From Dehalococcoidia bacterium (GTDB taxonomy: Bacteria; Chloroflexota; Dehalococcoidia; SHYB01; SHYL01): a stretch of 51,800 nucleotides of DNA. Under the pieces are notes generated by a model. That model was given only the letters and a program-made list of their open reading frames with translations. It did no database searches and had not been told where the DNA came from. Below, in pieces: positions 1 through 9,446 of this stretch (position 1 is its first letter; the number at the start of each line of letters is the position of its first letter). The translations under genes were made by a program, and so were the position numbers. The stretch lies in assembly GCA_009692825.1 (NCBI GenBank), contig SHYL01000004.1, forward strand, positions 1 through 51,800. The letters are read 5' to 3'.

Positions 1-1643
1 CAGGGCTGGGAGATGGCGCTGACGGGACCGGGGCCTTCAGGTGCAGAGAGCGGCAGATAGAATGCCGCGTAACTATCCAATGCTAGTCTTTGTATGTGAT
101 CTATGATGCTGTGCCTGTCGTCTGCATTCAAGGTAATAGATTCCTGATACAAGAGCTGGTCAATGTCTTTGCTCTGAGACGCGCTGTAATTGCGTGGTCC
201 GCGGCTTTGCCAGAAGTCTTTCAGGTTGTCGGGGTCCGGGTAATCGTCTATCGGTGTATAAAGGACCGCGATGTCATACTTAAACAGAATCAGCTCCTGA
301 TTGAACTCACCCGGATATTTTCTAACCTCTATCTGTGCGTCCAACCCAATTTCCTTGAGGTTATCCATCAATATCTGGCCTTTTACGTCAGGCCCGTATT
401 TCTTATTTGGGAAGAGGTATTTGCCCTGGCCGACCATTATCCTGACCGAAGTACCCTCTTGAATACCTGCTTCAGCCAGCAGGCGTTTAGCTTCACGAAT
501 CTTTCCGTCCCGGTCCCTGTTATTCTCCTTGCGCAGCGAGAGCGTGTCTTCAGCGAGTCCCCATTTTGTGAGTCCCATGGGAGAGTTAAGCTGAATTTTG
601 CCTGAATATGGGTTCGCTTTAGCCATGGCGTCATTGTCTATCGCCAGGCGGATCGCTTCTCGCACACGGATATCATCGAAGGGCGCGCGCGTGGTGTTAA
701 GCACTACTTCCGGACCGCTAACGGTGTCAATCGGCCGCCACAGTACTACTTTGCTGTTCAGCTTGGTCAGCTGCTCTACCTGGTCCCAATCGATGGGTTG
801 AAACATAAGATCAATCTGCCCGAAACTCATGGCTAGCAGCAACGTTTGAGGGTCGTTGATAGGGGAAAGCCTTATACCATCGAGGTAGGGTAAGCCTTTG
901 TCCCAGTAGTTCTTGTTTTTTACGAATTCAGCGCCCACATCGGGGGAGTAGCTCTTGTATATATACGGTCCGCTGCCCACAACAACGACGGCCAGGCCTT
1001 CAGGCGATGCTGAAGCAATATGCTTTGGAACGATGCGCATGTACGGGCTGGCGAGTGTATTGAGCGCGGAAGCCCAGGGCTCCTTGGTAATGATACGCAC
1101 GGTGTAGTCATCCGGCGTTTCCACTCGATCTATGGAGGAAAGCCTATTCCTCAAGATTGATGTGGTCCCTGAGAGCGGGGAGGCGGACCTGCTTATGCTG
1201 AAGTGTACGTCCTCAGACGTAAGCGGCTGCCCGTCATGGAATTTCGCATTCGGCTGTAGATGCATGACGAGCGTATGGTCGTCCGCGAATTCCCAACGCG
1301 TGGCAAGGTCGCCGACGATGGTACGGTTAGGGGGCGCGCCGGAGTACCGGACTAAGCCATCGTAAGCGGGCTGTATAAGCGCCTGCCCGAGGATGTCAGA
1401 CTGAGTGAAAGGGTCGGAAGATTTAGGCACGGTGCCTGTATACGCGACCTTCAGGATGCCGCCGCCGCTGGCTTTGTTGGGTGGTTTACCTTCCTGCTGT
1501 CCTGACGTAGAAGGGGTTACGCTTCCGGGCCCAGGGGTCTTGCCTTCGTTTTTGGGCGTGTCGCTACCGGAGCACGCCGAGATAAAAGCGAGGCTAAAAA
1601 TTGAAATTATGAGAGCCGTCAGGAAAAGTCGATTTTTCTCCAT
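1..1643 (-). CDS. ABC transporter substrate-binding lipoprotein, family 5 (peptide type), C-terminus beyond window
   Basis: Read on the minus strand from the ATG at 1643, the frame stays open to base 1 (about 547 codons), so the C-terminus lies outside the window. Residues 1-24 form a lipoprotein signal (hydrophobic stretch, lipobox FISAC, acylated Cys24), followed by a Ser/Thr/Pro/Gly-rich linker to about residue 60. The rest has the order of the SBP_bac_5 family (DppA/OppA-like): an N-terminal lobe with FHDGQPLTSEDV, then KNKNYWDKG, and a later VREAIRLAID segment that is highly typical of the family. It should bind a peptide or similar solute outside the membrane for an ABC importer. No permease gene is visible, so the substrate cannot be assigned. 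Confidence 0.93.
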   Translation of the reverse strand, partial: MEKNRLFLTALIISIFSLAFISACSGSDTPKNEGKTPGPGSVTPSTSGQQEGKPPNKASGGGILKVAYTGTVPKSSDPFTQSDILGQALIQPAYDGLVRYSGAPPNRTIVGDLATRWEFADDHTLVMHLQPNAKFHDGQPLTSEDVHFSISRSASPLSGTTSILRNRLSSIDRVETPDDYTVRIITKEPWASALNTLASPYMRIVPKHIASASPEGLAVVVVGSGPYIYKSYSPDVGAEFVKNKNYWDKGLPYLDGIRLSPINDPQTLLLAMSFGQIDLMFQPIDWDQVEQLTKLNSKVVLWRPIDTVSGPEVVLNTTRAPFDDIRVREAIRLAIDNDAMAKANPYSGKIQLNSPMGLTKWGLAEDTLSLRKENNRDRDGKIREAKRLLAEAGIQEGTSVRIMVGQGKYLFPNKKYGPDVKGQILMDNLKEIGLDAQIEVRKYPGEFNQELILFKYDIAVLYTPIDDYPDPDNLKDFWQSRGPRNYSASQSKDIDQLLYQESITLNADDRHSIIDHIQRLALDSYAAFYLPLSAPEGPGPVSAISQP

Positions 1644-1840
1644 CAGGCATCTATCCTAGAATAAATCAAATAAACCAATCCAAAGCTTGTCACCTGTCAA
1701 AATATTGTACGCCTTCAGGAGGCATATGGATGTAAACGTATTCAATACTCCGTTGTTATTTTCCTTAAGCACGGTTGACTCAATAATCAACATTCGTAAA
1801 TAAGATACAGCGCGGCAGTGCAAACGAGCGCTGGGGAGAA

Positions 1841-2083
1841 CTATTTTTTCTTTACGTAGCAGGTGTATTTACCGTTGGTGACGCTGATGTCCAGCAATTC
1901 GTTGCGTGTCTGCGTGCACCATGCCTGCATATCGCCTCGAACGGCTTCGTCATCAGACACTACTTCTATCACCTGGCCGGACTGCATGAGGTCGATAGCT
2001 TTGGCTGTCTCCCAGATGGGTACCGGGCAAAATAGACCCAGTGTATCCAGTCGTACGTCAGGTGTGATTGATCTACCGACCAT
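1841..2083 (-). CDS. TusA/SirA-family sulfur carrier protein
   Basis: 80 residues, the usual size of TusA-like proteins. The diagnostic CPxP motif is present as LGLFCPVPI with Cys19 as the expected persulfide-carrying residue; the rest fits the two-layer alpha/beta fold (GQVIEVVSDDEAVRGDMQAW). TusA proteins pass sulfane sulfur between partners in tRNA thiolation, molybdenum cofactor synthesis or sulfur oxidation/reduction. A DsrE-like protein is encoded 390 bases upstream on the same strand, and TusA and DsrE families often work as a relay. Start ATG has only a weak ribosome site (GCAGCGGG). Which pathway it serves cannot be told from this locus. Confidence 0.88.
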   Translation of the reverse strand: MVGRSITPDVRLDTLGLFCPVPIWETAKAIDLMQSGQVIEVVSDDEAVRGDMQAWCTQTRNELLDISVTNGKYTCYVKKK

Positions 2084-2196
2084 CCCGCTGCCCCCTTCCT
2101 ACCGGGAAGGTGGTTAGAAAATAGGTTAGCGAGGTACCCTGGCTTCGTACAAAAAGTCTGGATCTGGTCGCTCGAAGGTTTTTGTAAGCGTACCAA

Positions 2197-2299
2197 CCAT
2201 CCTCTTGTTCCCCTTTCATTTCGGGAAGGGGATGGAATTTAGCCTGGAGGACACCCCCAGTTCCCCCGTCAGGAAGGGTTGCACCCTTCTGTGCATCCC
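2197..2299 (+). repeat. Dispersed hairpin repeat, copy A (full length)
   Basis: About 103 bases made of two modules: CCATCC followed by an inverted repeat around TTTCATTTCGGGAAGGGG, then a core reading GACACCCCCAGTTCCCCCGTC that ends in a hairpin AAGGGT-tgc-ACCCTT. The same order of modules recurs at 6531-6629, and the second module alone at 2346-2397. Sits in a 385-base gap (2084-2468) between the TusA and DsrE genes that otherwise holds no convincing gene. Confidence 0.75.
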
Positions 2300-2345
2300 G
2301 CAGGAACCAATATTTAGTGCTAGCCATTAGCGTTTCTGTGCAAAG

Positions 2346-2397
2346 CTGGGACACCCTGAAACCCCCGTCAAGAGGGTTTCACCCTTCTGAACTACCC
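2346..2397 (+). repeat. Dispersed hairpin repeat, copy B (3' module only)
   Basis: Starts CTGGGACACCCTGAAACCCCC, continues CGTCAAGAGGGTTTCACCC and ends TTCTGAACTACCC. It matches the second module of the copies at 2197-2299 and 6531-6629, including the internal AGAGGGT/ACCCTTCT hairpin, with about one base in five different. Confidence 0.7.
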
Positions 2398-2468
2398 TAA
2401 GAAATTTTTCGATTGATTTCCATGCAGTCGAGTTGATATATCTACGAGAATAATGTTCAGAGTGAGCC

Positions 2469-2882
2469 CTAGAACGTGAGAACCTTGTCGGCATCGTTCA
2501 TTTCTTCCAGGAGGAAGGATGTGAGACCGCGAGGCTCATCGATTTCAGGAACGAGCGCGTCCTTGTTTACGCCGCACAGGAACATAGAGGATGTACAGGC
2601 GTACAGCTTAACATCGCCCAGGCGCTTAACTTCCTGCCACAGTCCCTGCAGATCTCCTACTTTAGCGGACTGAAAGCGCTTGAAGGCTTCCTGGGCCGGC
2701 TCTTTATAGCCAGATGAGAGGTTAAAATCATTGATGTGTGCCTTAGTCATCTTAAGCACGGCCTCGTCGCGGAAAAAAATACGGACCTGTATCTCGCAAA
2801 CGGCGGCGGCCATGGCGAATGTGGCCACCTGCTCGATATTATTGAAGGAACCGTTAGATACGATGATAGCTAATTTTTTCAT
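2469..2882 (-). CDS. DsrE/DsrF-like family protein
   Basis: 137 residues from the ATG at 2882; the frame is open further upstream, but the MKKLAIIVSNGS start gives a clean N-terminal beta strand as in the family. Two cysteines, Cys96 and Cys103 (YACTSSMFLCG), lie where DsrE-like proteins carry the sulfur-accepting cysteine. The predicted role is sulfur transfer in the cytoplasm, probably with the TusA-like protein encoded downstream on the same strand. No DsrF/DsrH partner or dissimilatory sulfite reductase gene is present, so this looks like a two-gene sulfur relay rather than a piece of the Dsr system. Function inferred from family only. Confidence 0.82.
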   Translation of the reverse strand: MKKLAIIVSNGSFNNIEQVATFAMAAAVCEIQVRIFFRDEAVLKMTKAHINDFNLSSGYKEPAQEAFKRFQSAKVGDLQGLWQEVKRLGDVKLYACTSSMFLCGVNKDALVPEIDEPRGLTSFLLEEMNDADKVLTF

Positions 2883-2979
2883 TTGGTTTGATTCTACCAC
2901 GCTCGAAAACACGGAGTTACATCTATTGTTAGATAGCGCCTGCATGGTATTCTTAAATCGAGTTGCCTAATAAATAGGA

Positions 2980-3537
2980 GTGGTAAGCAGTCTGCGGTTA
3001 ATTTTTCTAGCGCTGATGGCATCGTTGGTGCTATTTTTGTGCTCGCGCTCAGAAGGCAATCAGACGCCCGTACCACAGAACTGTCAGACGCCTGCACAAC
3101 TGGCTACGGCGACACCTAATACGCAGCCGACTCCAACAGCTTCTCCTACGACTGTAACCTCGGCAACCCATACGTGAAGAGCGACAGCATCGCACTATTC
3201 GGCAATTCGCTTGGTTCGATAGCAGGCACGGCTGTGCCGTTAACGGGGGGGGGTAAGCTTGAAGGCAGTGGTGGCGTCATCCGGATATATCATTTCCTAT
3301 CTCCCAATAGGCGTTCAGGGGCTGGTTCCGCCAGTCTTAATACTGCTGGGGACGGCTGATGTGGTCATTCCTCTGCAGGACGCCAGGAGATTCGAAAACG
3401 CGCTGCGAGCTGACGGCAAGCAGGTGGAGGTGAAGTACTATGAAGGCGTGCCTCACGAGATACTGAACGATCCGAAGTGGGGGGACCAGTCACGAGCAGA
3501 CGCGGTGGAGTTTCTCAAGAGAAAGCTGGCGGAATAG
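2980..3537 (+). pseudogene. Decayed secreted alpha/beta hydrolase (dienelactone hydrolase type)
   Basis: Three pieces of one gene can be followed through frame changes. From the GTG at 2980 there is a lipoprotein signal (VLFLCSRSE, Cys22) and a Thr/Pro-rich linker. A second frame at about 3150-3230 reads NPYVKSDSIALFGNSLGS, the nucleophile elbow (G-x-S-x-G) of alpha/beta hydrolases. A third frame, 3259-3537, carries VPPVLILLGTADVVIPL with the catalytic-acid region and YYEGVPHEI with the catalytic-His region, ending in a normal stop. Much of the sequence between the linker and the elbow is missing, as is part after the elbow. At least two frameshifts plus deletions make a functional product unlikely. 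Confidence 0.8.
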
Positions 3538-3543
3538 GCTCGG

Positions 3544-4434
3544 CTAGCCTGAGATGTCGAACAGGTCACACACGAACAGCTCGATATATTTCCCCTCCTG
3601 GCCATTGATGAGAGCCTTTTGCTCTTCCGGATCCTCTCCAAACTCAATCCCTTTAGCAAAGTCAGCCTCGGCATCCTTTTGCTTTTTGAGCATGAGGTAG
3701 GATAATCCTCTTCCTGTATAGGCACTTCCTCTTCGAGCACCTACGTCGGATGAGTCGCTATCTATAACTTTGGTGAAGTCTGAAACGGCTTGTTCATATT
3801 TTTTGAGGAGTCTCTGGCTTTCCGCACTATTCAGGTAGGTTATGGGGTAATCAGGATATATATCCAGCTCGTAACCGAAGTCTGCAACGGCATTGTCATA
3901 CAGTTCCAGCTTATGCAGCGCGACGCCACGATTGTTGTGAACGCACTGCAGCCTGGGCAGCAGTTCTAGGGATTGCGTAAAGTCGCTGACGGCTTTCTGA
4001 AGATTTCCCAGGCGAAGATGGTCTGTGCCGCGAAAAAAATAGCCGAGGGCCGTAGGGTCCAGGGAGACTAACTTGTCGTGGTCATTGAGCGCCAGCTGGT
4101 ATTTTCCGAGTATCGATTCGACCGTGCCGCGATTGCCATAAGCCTGCGTGAAGAATGGGTTGAGGTCGATGGCCTTTCCAAAGTCGACAAGAGATTTGTA
4201 GTACTCCCCTGTTTGAGCGTAGCACATACCTCTCCGGTGGTATGCCTCCGCGTACTTGGGGTCGAGCTTGATGGTCTTGTCAAACTCAGCGATGGCTTTG
4301 TAGCACAGCTCCTGCCTCTGAAATTCGAGGCCTGCGGAGTACGGAGTTTCGCCCGGACTTCCACCGCCGCAGCTCAGGGATAGGATTGCGACGACGATGG
4401 CGCCGAGGATCAGAGGCAACGTTCCATTTTTCAT
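3544..4434 (-). CDS. Tetratricopeptide-repeat lipoprotein
   Basis: 296 residues. The first 22 form a lipoprotein signal (hydrophobic IVVAILSLSC, Cys22), so the protein should be anchored on the outer face of the membrane. The rest is about seven TPR units of 34 residues; units such as AEAYHRRGMCYAQTGEYYKS and TQAYGNRGTVESILGKYQLA show the W/L/G/Y/A/P pattern, each ending in xxLDP or similar. TPR proteins are protein-interaction scaffolds; no enzymatic domain is present. Convergent with the decayed hydrolase (6 bases between stops). It lies downstream of the 16S unit on the same strand, but a terminator at 4465-4491 separates them. Specific role unknown. Confidence 0.9.
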   Translation of the reverse strand: MKNGTLPLILGAIVVAILSLSCGGGSPGETPYSAGLEFQRQELCYKAIAEFDKTIKLDPKYAEAYHRRGMCYAQTGEYYKSLVDFGKAIDLNPFFTQAYGNRGTVESILGKYQLALNDHDKLVSLDPTALGYFFRGTDHLRLGNLQKAVSDFTQSLELLPRLQCVHNNRGVALHKLELYDNAVADFGYELDIYPDYPITYLNSAESQRLLKKYEQAVSDFTKVIDSDSSDVGARRGSAYTGRGLSYLMLKKQKDAEADFAKGIEFGEDPEEQKALINGQEGKYIELFVCDLFDISG

Positions 4435-4464
4435 CGTGAGGAATTGTACAGCTAATAAAAAGTA

Positions 4465-4491
4465 AACAAAAAACGCTCCAAGTTCGGAGCG
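4465..4491 (-). terminator. Intrinsic terminator of the 16S rRNA transcript
   Basis: On the minus strand the stem CGCTCC/GGAGCG (4474-4479 with 4486-4491) is followed directly by TTTTTTGTT. It lies just past the 16S trailer and before the TPR gene, so the rRNA transcript ends here and cannot continue into a 23S gene. Confidence 0.85.
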
Positions 4492-4500
4492 CTTAAAGTT

Positions 4501-4527
4501 TTTAACGACTGAATAGTGTAAAGAAGA
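4501..4527 (-). other. 16S trailer half of the pre-rRNA processing stem
   Basis: This 27-base segment is the complement of 6265-6291 in the 16S leader. In the minus-strand transcript the two would pair over 27 positions with one A-C mismatch and one G-U pair, looping out the whole 16S gene. Long leader/trailer stems of this type are the usual RNase III substrate in pre-16S maturation. Confidence 0.85.
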
Positions 4528-4648
4528 GGGCTCATACCGGCCCTATGTCTCCCGATATTATTCAAGAGAACCGACCTAGAAGTCCTGATAGAGGCCACCC
4601 CGAGTTTTTAAGTCGGAGAGCATTGGCCTATTACCAAGGGTACTCCCT

Positions 4649-6158
<1,510 letters not shown>

Positions 6159-6264
6159 TTTTACAGAGTGACGTTTTTAGACTCTGCTCTAATTTTCTAA
6201 ACACTGTTAAAACCCATAGTATCTATCCTTGCGGAGAGATATTTCTGGGGGATTTGGTACGATT

Positions 6265-6291
6265 TCTTCCTTACACTATTCAGTTGTTAAA
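6265..6291 (-). other. 16S leader half of the pre-rRNA processing stem
   Basis: Complementary partner of 4501-4527; in RNA it begins UUUAACAACUGAAUAGUG. It lies about 107 bases upstream of the mature 16S 5' end. The rest of the leader (6159-6400) shows no gene. Confidence 0.85.
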
Positions 6292-6403
6292 GATCTAACC
6301 CGGTCTTTTTTGGAGCCCCTCGGAGAGAGTGAAAGTTATACTTTCCTTTTCGTTCCGGATGGGATTAGAGACAAGGACAACCATATTTCTATGGGGCTCA
6401 TGT

Positions 6404-6432
6404 ATAGTACAAACCCAAAAATGGCTTGTCAA
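6404..6432 (-). promoter_or_regulatory. Strong sigma-70-type promoter of the 16S unit
   Basis: On the minus strand: -35 TTGACA (6432-6427), 17-base spacer, -10 TACTAT (6409-6404). This is a near-consensus promoter; transcription should start near 6397, giving a leader of about 240 bases before the 16S. Confidence 0.85.
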
Positions 6433-6530
6433 GGGTAATCTGGTATTACCGTCAAGCTAAGATTTTATTGCATTTCTAAGAAACGATTTTGAGTAGCAAA
6501 CCATGCTTAAGCAAAGCTTATGCAAAAAAT

Positions 6531-6629
6531 CCATCCCCTAACCCATTCCACAATTGGAAGGGGAACTATTAAGGACCAGGGGACACCCCTGAACCCCGTC
6601 AGAGCGGCCTGCTGCCCTCTGAACTCTCG
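6531..6629 (+). repeat. Dispersed hairpin repeat, copy C (full length)
   Basis: Same two-module order as the copy at 2197-2299: CCATCCCCT, an imperfect hairpin CCATTCCacaattGGAAGGGG, then GGGGACACCCCTGAACCCC and a terminal AGAGCGGC/GCCCTCT hairpin. It ends 10 bases before the start codon of the broken DUF488 gene, so it has replaced or displaced that gene's normal upstream region. Confidence 0.75.
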
Positions 6630-6639
6630 CTAGGAATTT

Positions 6640-7196
6640 ATGCCTAATGAGTCAGTAATCTACACAGTGGGACATTCTAACCGCAGCGCTGAAGATTTTG
6701 TTGCGATCCTGATGGCTTGGAAGATAAAGACGATTGTCGACATACGGACGATTCCGAAGTCACGGTTTAATCCGTAGTTCAATACTGACCGGCCAAGCAA
6801 AAATCTCGAGGCTAAAGGCATCGAATATCAACACATGCTATCGCTGGGCGGACTACGGAAGAGTATCGGCGAGGCGTCTCTGGATATGGCGTGGGAGAAC
6901 GCGAGTTTCCGCGGCTACGCGGACTATATGCGACGGCTGAATTTTACGCCGGGCTCGCTACCCTAATAGAGATTGCGTCGAAGTCGAGAGTCGCTATCAT
7001 GTACGCGGAGGCTGTACCATGGCGATGCCACCGCTCGCTGGTATCGGACGCGCTTACGGTACGCGGTGTGGAGTTGCAGCATATGCTAGCGACTAGGAAG
7101 GCTCAGCCGCACCGTATGACGCCGTTCGCTAGGGTGGACGGTACGCAGGTGACGTATCCACCGATGATTTTAGTAGCGTTATATATCAATACCTAA
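6640..7196 (+). pseudogene. DUF488 family gene, broken by a nonsense codon and a frameshift
   Basis: From the ATG at 6640 the frame reads YTVGHSNRSAEDF and VDIRTIPKSRFNP, the N-terminus of DUF488 proteins, then hits TAG at codon 46 (6775-6777) where the family has Gln (NPQFN). The same frame continues with LEAKGIEYQHMLSLGGLRKS and FRGYADYM. Near 6928 one base appears lost, and the homologous reading continues in another frame as AEFYAGLATLIEIASKSR, AEAVPWRCHRSLVSDAL and MTPFARVDG, stopping at 7196. With both repaired the protein would be about 185 residues, the normal size. DUF488 proteins are small cytoplasmic proteins of uncertain function. Two independent lesions argue for real decay. Confidence 0.88.
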
Positions 7197-7228
7197 CTGG
7201 TAAATGCGTAAGTTGTTGGAATTGTGAG

Positions 7229-7735
7229 ATGAATAAGAAACAAACAGGTATAAAAAATTCCTTGAAGGCCTCGGCGCCGTTTCAAGGCTTGAGCGATGAT
7301 GAAATGGATATCTTTACTAGTTCATGCAAAAAGCTGACAGTGACTAAAGGTACAGGTGTTTTTAACGAAGGCCAGCCTGCTCGAGACCTCTACATAGTCA
7401 CGTCAGGAAGAATAGCGCTGGAAATGAGGTTGAACAGGCCAGACGGCAGCGTAACACCAGTCATTACTGTATCAAGTCTTGGTCCGGGCGAATCCTTCGG
7501 CTGGTCAGCCATGATCGAGCCTCAAGTATTTACTCTCACAGCCGCAGCAGTGGAGAACAGTGAGCTTTTATCCCTGGAGGGTAAGAAGCTGATAGGCATC
7601 CTAGGCCGCAATAAAGAGACCGGGTATAAGGTGATGCTTAATGTGGCCAAGCTACTCGCCTGGAGGCTCTCCGATACGAGGGAAGCGTTCGTGTACGAGC
7701 GCAGCTGGCTATGGCGAGAAAAAGGCGAACGATAG
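7229..7735 (+). CDS. Cyclic nucleotide-binding (cNMP/CRP-type) domain protein without DNA-binding domain
   Basis: 168 residues. Residues of about 17-135 match the CRP/FNR-type sensor fold: PFQGLSDDEMDIF, then GTGVFNEGQPARDLYIVTSGRIAL (the GxxxxxxxxYxxxxGxxxL pattern) and LGPGESFGWSAM in the phosphate-binding-cassette region, with TLTAAAVENSELLSLEG after it. The usual PBC Arg is not obvious, so the ligand may differ from cAMP. The remaining 35 residues are helical and too short for a winged-helix domain, so it is probably not a transcription factor. Follows the broken DUF488 gene and converges with an unknown gene; partner unknown. Confidence 0.85.
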   Translation: MNKKQTGIKNSLKASAPFQGLSDDEMDIFTSSCKKLTVTKGTGVFNEGQPARDLYIVTSGRIALEMRLNRPDGSVTPVITVSSLGPGESFGWSAMIEPQVFTLTAAAVENSELLSLEGKKLIGILGRNKETGYKVMLNVAKLLAWRLSDTREAFVYERSWLWREKGER

Positions 7736-7755
7736 CCGGACGCTGATAGTTTAGC

Positions 7756-8163
7756 TCAGCGTGAGTAGAGCGATAGATATTCGCCTTGATTAACGTAGGT
7801 AATGTTGAAGTAGACGTTTGATTCGGGTACCAGCGCATCTGCCGGCCACTTGTCCTGAGTGAGTGTGCCAGTGATTTCTTCTGACGAACGTTTCACAAAA
7901 TCAGGCCATGTTTCGCCAGACTCTTTAACGATTCCAGCATATCCATGAGTCTCGGAACCGCGCGATGTCTTAATAAATCCGATGATGGTGCCGCCCTCTA
8001 TTATCCACGCTTCCCAGCCCAACGTCGCAAAGCTGTTGTTCCTCAGCCACTCTAATGCCTTCAGTGTATGCTCTCTTTTCCAGGCGAACTCTCCATCCCT
8101 ATTTACAAAAGCGAATCTATTTAAATCCGGGAACATTTTCATACGTGATTTATCGCTTTGCAT
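7756..8163 (-). CDS. Unknown protein, paralog of the product at 9030-9374
   Basis: 135 residues, ATG start with AAAGGAAG 8 bases upstream. I do not recognise the family. No signal peptide or membrane segment. It shares a clear backbone with the protein encoded at 9030-9374: EFAWKR near the N-terminus, then GSExHGxAGI, ETWxxFVxRS, DxWPxDA and a C-terminal ESNxYFNxTYV. The conserved His, Trp and Tyr/Asn could form a small ligand-binding or enzymatic site, but this is speculation. Divergent from the histidine phosphatase gene (130 bases between starts) and convergent with the cyclic-nucleotide-binding gene. Confidence 0.75.
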   Translation of the reverse strand: MQSDKSRMKMFPDLNRFAFVNRDGEFAWKREHTLKALEWLRNNSFATLGWEAWIIEGGTIIGFIKTSRGSETHGYAGIVKESGETWPDFVKRSSEEITGTLTQDKWPADALVPESNVYFNITYVNQGEYLSLYSR

Positions 8164-8292
8164 TCAATGCTTCCTTTCACCTCACGGTAGTCCAGTCCAG
8201 CAGTACATCAGTATCTTAAATACTCTTCGCATGAATTGAAATCTAAAATAGATGTCTAAATACGGTACCTGCGTACTAAGGGGAGTTTGTTA

Positions 8293-9009
8293 ATGCGTGC
8301 TATTTCATTCTTCCAAGGCGCTATGCGACGCTCACGGCTTGCGCTGATAACTTTGACAGCGTTAGCAACTTTTTTAATGATTGCGTGCAGCTCGACGCCC
8401 GCACAACGTCCAACCGTAACCGCCGCAGCGCCAACGGCTGTGCCTTCTAACGCGGCGGTGAGCGAAACTGATGCACTGTTGACAACCTTATCGCATGGAG
8501 GGTTCGTGATCTTTCTGCGGCATGGAAACACTGACCGCACAATTCAACCAAGTCTGACCGGTCCGTCATGGTGGAAAAGCTGTGACCCGCCTGCATCCAG
8601 GCAGCTTTCAGACAAAGGGCGAGAACAGGCGCGAACCATTGGCAAGGCGCTGAACGCGCGTGATATTCTGGTAGGCACTGTATATTCCAGCGAGTATTGC
8701 CGTGCCATAGAAACTGCGCGGCTCGCGTTTGGTCGGACGGAAACGGTTTTTGAATTGAACTGGCTAACGTCAGACGGGGATGAACCAAGTGATTTGGGCC
8801 TGAATCGATTGGTTATGAAGCAGCTTATTTCAACTCAGCCTCCATCAGGTAAGAATACGGTAATCGTTGGCCACTCTTTCAACCTGGAAGGCGTCTCTAC
8901 GGTCGTGATTGAAGAGGGAGACGCCGTTATATTCCAGCCGATTGGTAACGGTAATTTCAACGTTATCGGGAAGATGACCGCGGAACAGCTAAGCGAGTAC
9001 CTTAAATAG
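8293..9009 (+). CDS. Histidine phosphatase superfamily lipoprotein
   Basis: 238 residues from ATG 8293, chosen over the TTG two codons earlier because AGGGGAG sits 7-8 bases upstream. Residues 11-32 are a lipoprotein signal (LATFLMIAC, Cys32), followed by an Ala/Pro/Thr linker, so the domain works outside the membrane. The phosphatase core shows LRHGNTD with catalytic His77, LSDKGREQARTIG, VYSSEYCRAIETA, and the second active-site histidine in VIVGHSFN near the C-terminus. Family members remove phosphate from sugars, proteins or phospholipid-linked substrates; the substrate cannot be told. Genes for two related unknown proteins flank it on the other strand. Confidence 0.9.
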   Translation: MRAISFFQGAMRRSRLALITLTALATFLMIACSSTPAQRPTVTAAAPTAVPSNAAVSETDALLTTLSHGGFVIFLRHGNTDRTIQPSLTGPSWWKSCDPPASRQLSDKGREQARTIGKALNARDILVGTVYSSEYCRAIETARLAFGRTETVFELNWLTSDGDEPSDLGLNRLVMKQLISTQPPSGKNTVIVGHSFNLEGVSTVVIEEGDAVIFQPIGNGNFNVIGKMTAEQLSEYLK

Positions 9010-9029
9010 ATACGTGTTCATTGCTATGG

Positions 9030-9374
9030 TTATCCGTTCCGATCCACGTAAGTAAGGTTGAAGTACAAATTCGATTCATGATCCGTCGCATCTTTCGGCC
9101 ATTCGTCTGTCACAATAGTTCTGGTCATTTCTTGAGCTGAACGTTCTACAAATTTATCCCAGGTTTCGCTTGACTTCTTATGAATTCCAGCATGGCCATG
9201 AATCTCAGAGCCTTTTGGAGTCTCTATATCACCGTAAGCGGTTTCTCCTTCAACGATTGAATCATCTGAATCATTTATCGCATAAGTTCTTTTCCATGCG
9301 AATTCATCGCCGCTGGATATGACGTATTGCCTATTTCTTGAAGTAAATGTGATCTGAGTTAGTGCGGGGCGCAT
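9030..9374 (-). CDS. Unknown protein, paralog of the product at 7756-8163
   Basis: 114 residues from ATG 9374 (GGGG 5 bases upstream); a TTG five codons earlier would put the start inside the neighbouring terminator stem. Unrecognised family, no signal peptide. Backbone shared with the 7756-8163 product: DEFAWKR, GSEIHGHAGI, SETWDKFVERS, DEWPKDA, ESNLYFNLTYV. Its middle part is shorter by about 20 residues. Convergent with the histidine phosphatase (20 bases apart). Two diverged copies around one gene suggest an old local duplication. Confidence 0.72.
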   Translation of the reverse strand: MRPALTQITFTSRNRQYVISSGDEFAWKRTYAINDSDDSIVEGETAYGDIETPKGSEIHGHAGIHKKSSETWDKFVERSAQEMTRTIVTDEWPKDATDHESNLYFNLTYVDRNG

Positions 9375-9387
9375 ATATGCCCCAAAC

Positions 9388-9420
9388 AAAAATGCGGCGG
9401 GTTTTAGGCCGCCGCATTTT
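9388..9420. terminator. Bidirectional intrinsic terminator after ligB
   Basis: Stem AAAATGCGGCGG / CCGCCGCATTTT (9389-9400 with 9409-9420) with an 8-base loop. T-runs follow on both strands (TTTT on plus, TTTTTGTTT on minus). On the minus strand it ends the ligA-ligB transcript just before the unknown gene at 9030-9374. Confidence 0.85.
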
Positions 9421-9446
9421 CTAATTCAGGATTGAATAGGAAGCTA

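Noticed and set aside
2073-2354. Open frame of about 93 codons across the repeat on the minus strand
   Set aside because: Its text is the translation of the repeat modules and has no start context; the repeat itself explains the open frame.
4528-4648. tRNA or 5S gene in the 16S trailer
   Set aside because: No cloverleaf, no TTCGA loop and no 5S consensus; only the processing-stem half and plain spacer are present before the terminator.
7740-7762. Hairpin ACGCTGA/TCAGCGT between two convergent genes as a terminator
   Set aside because: Stem is only 7 bp and no T-run follows on either strand.
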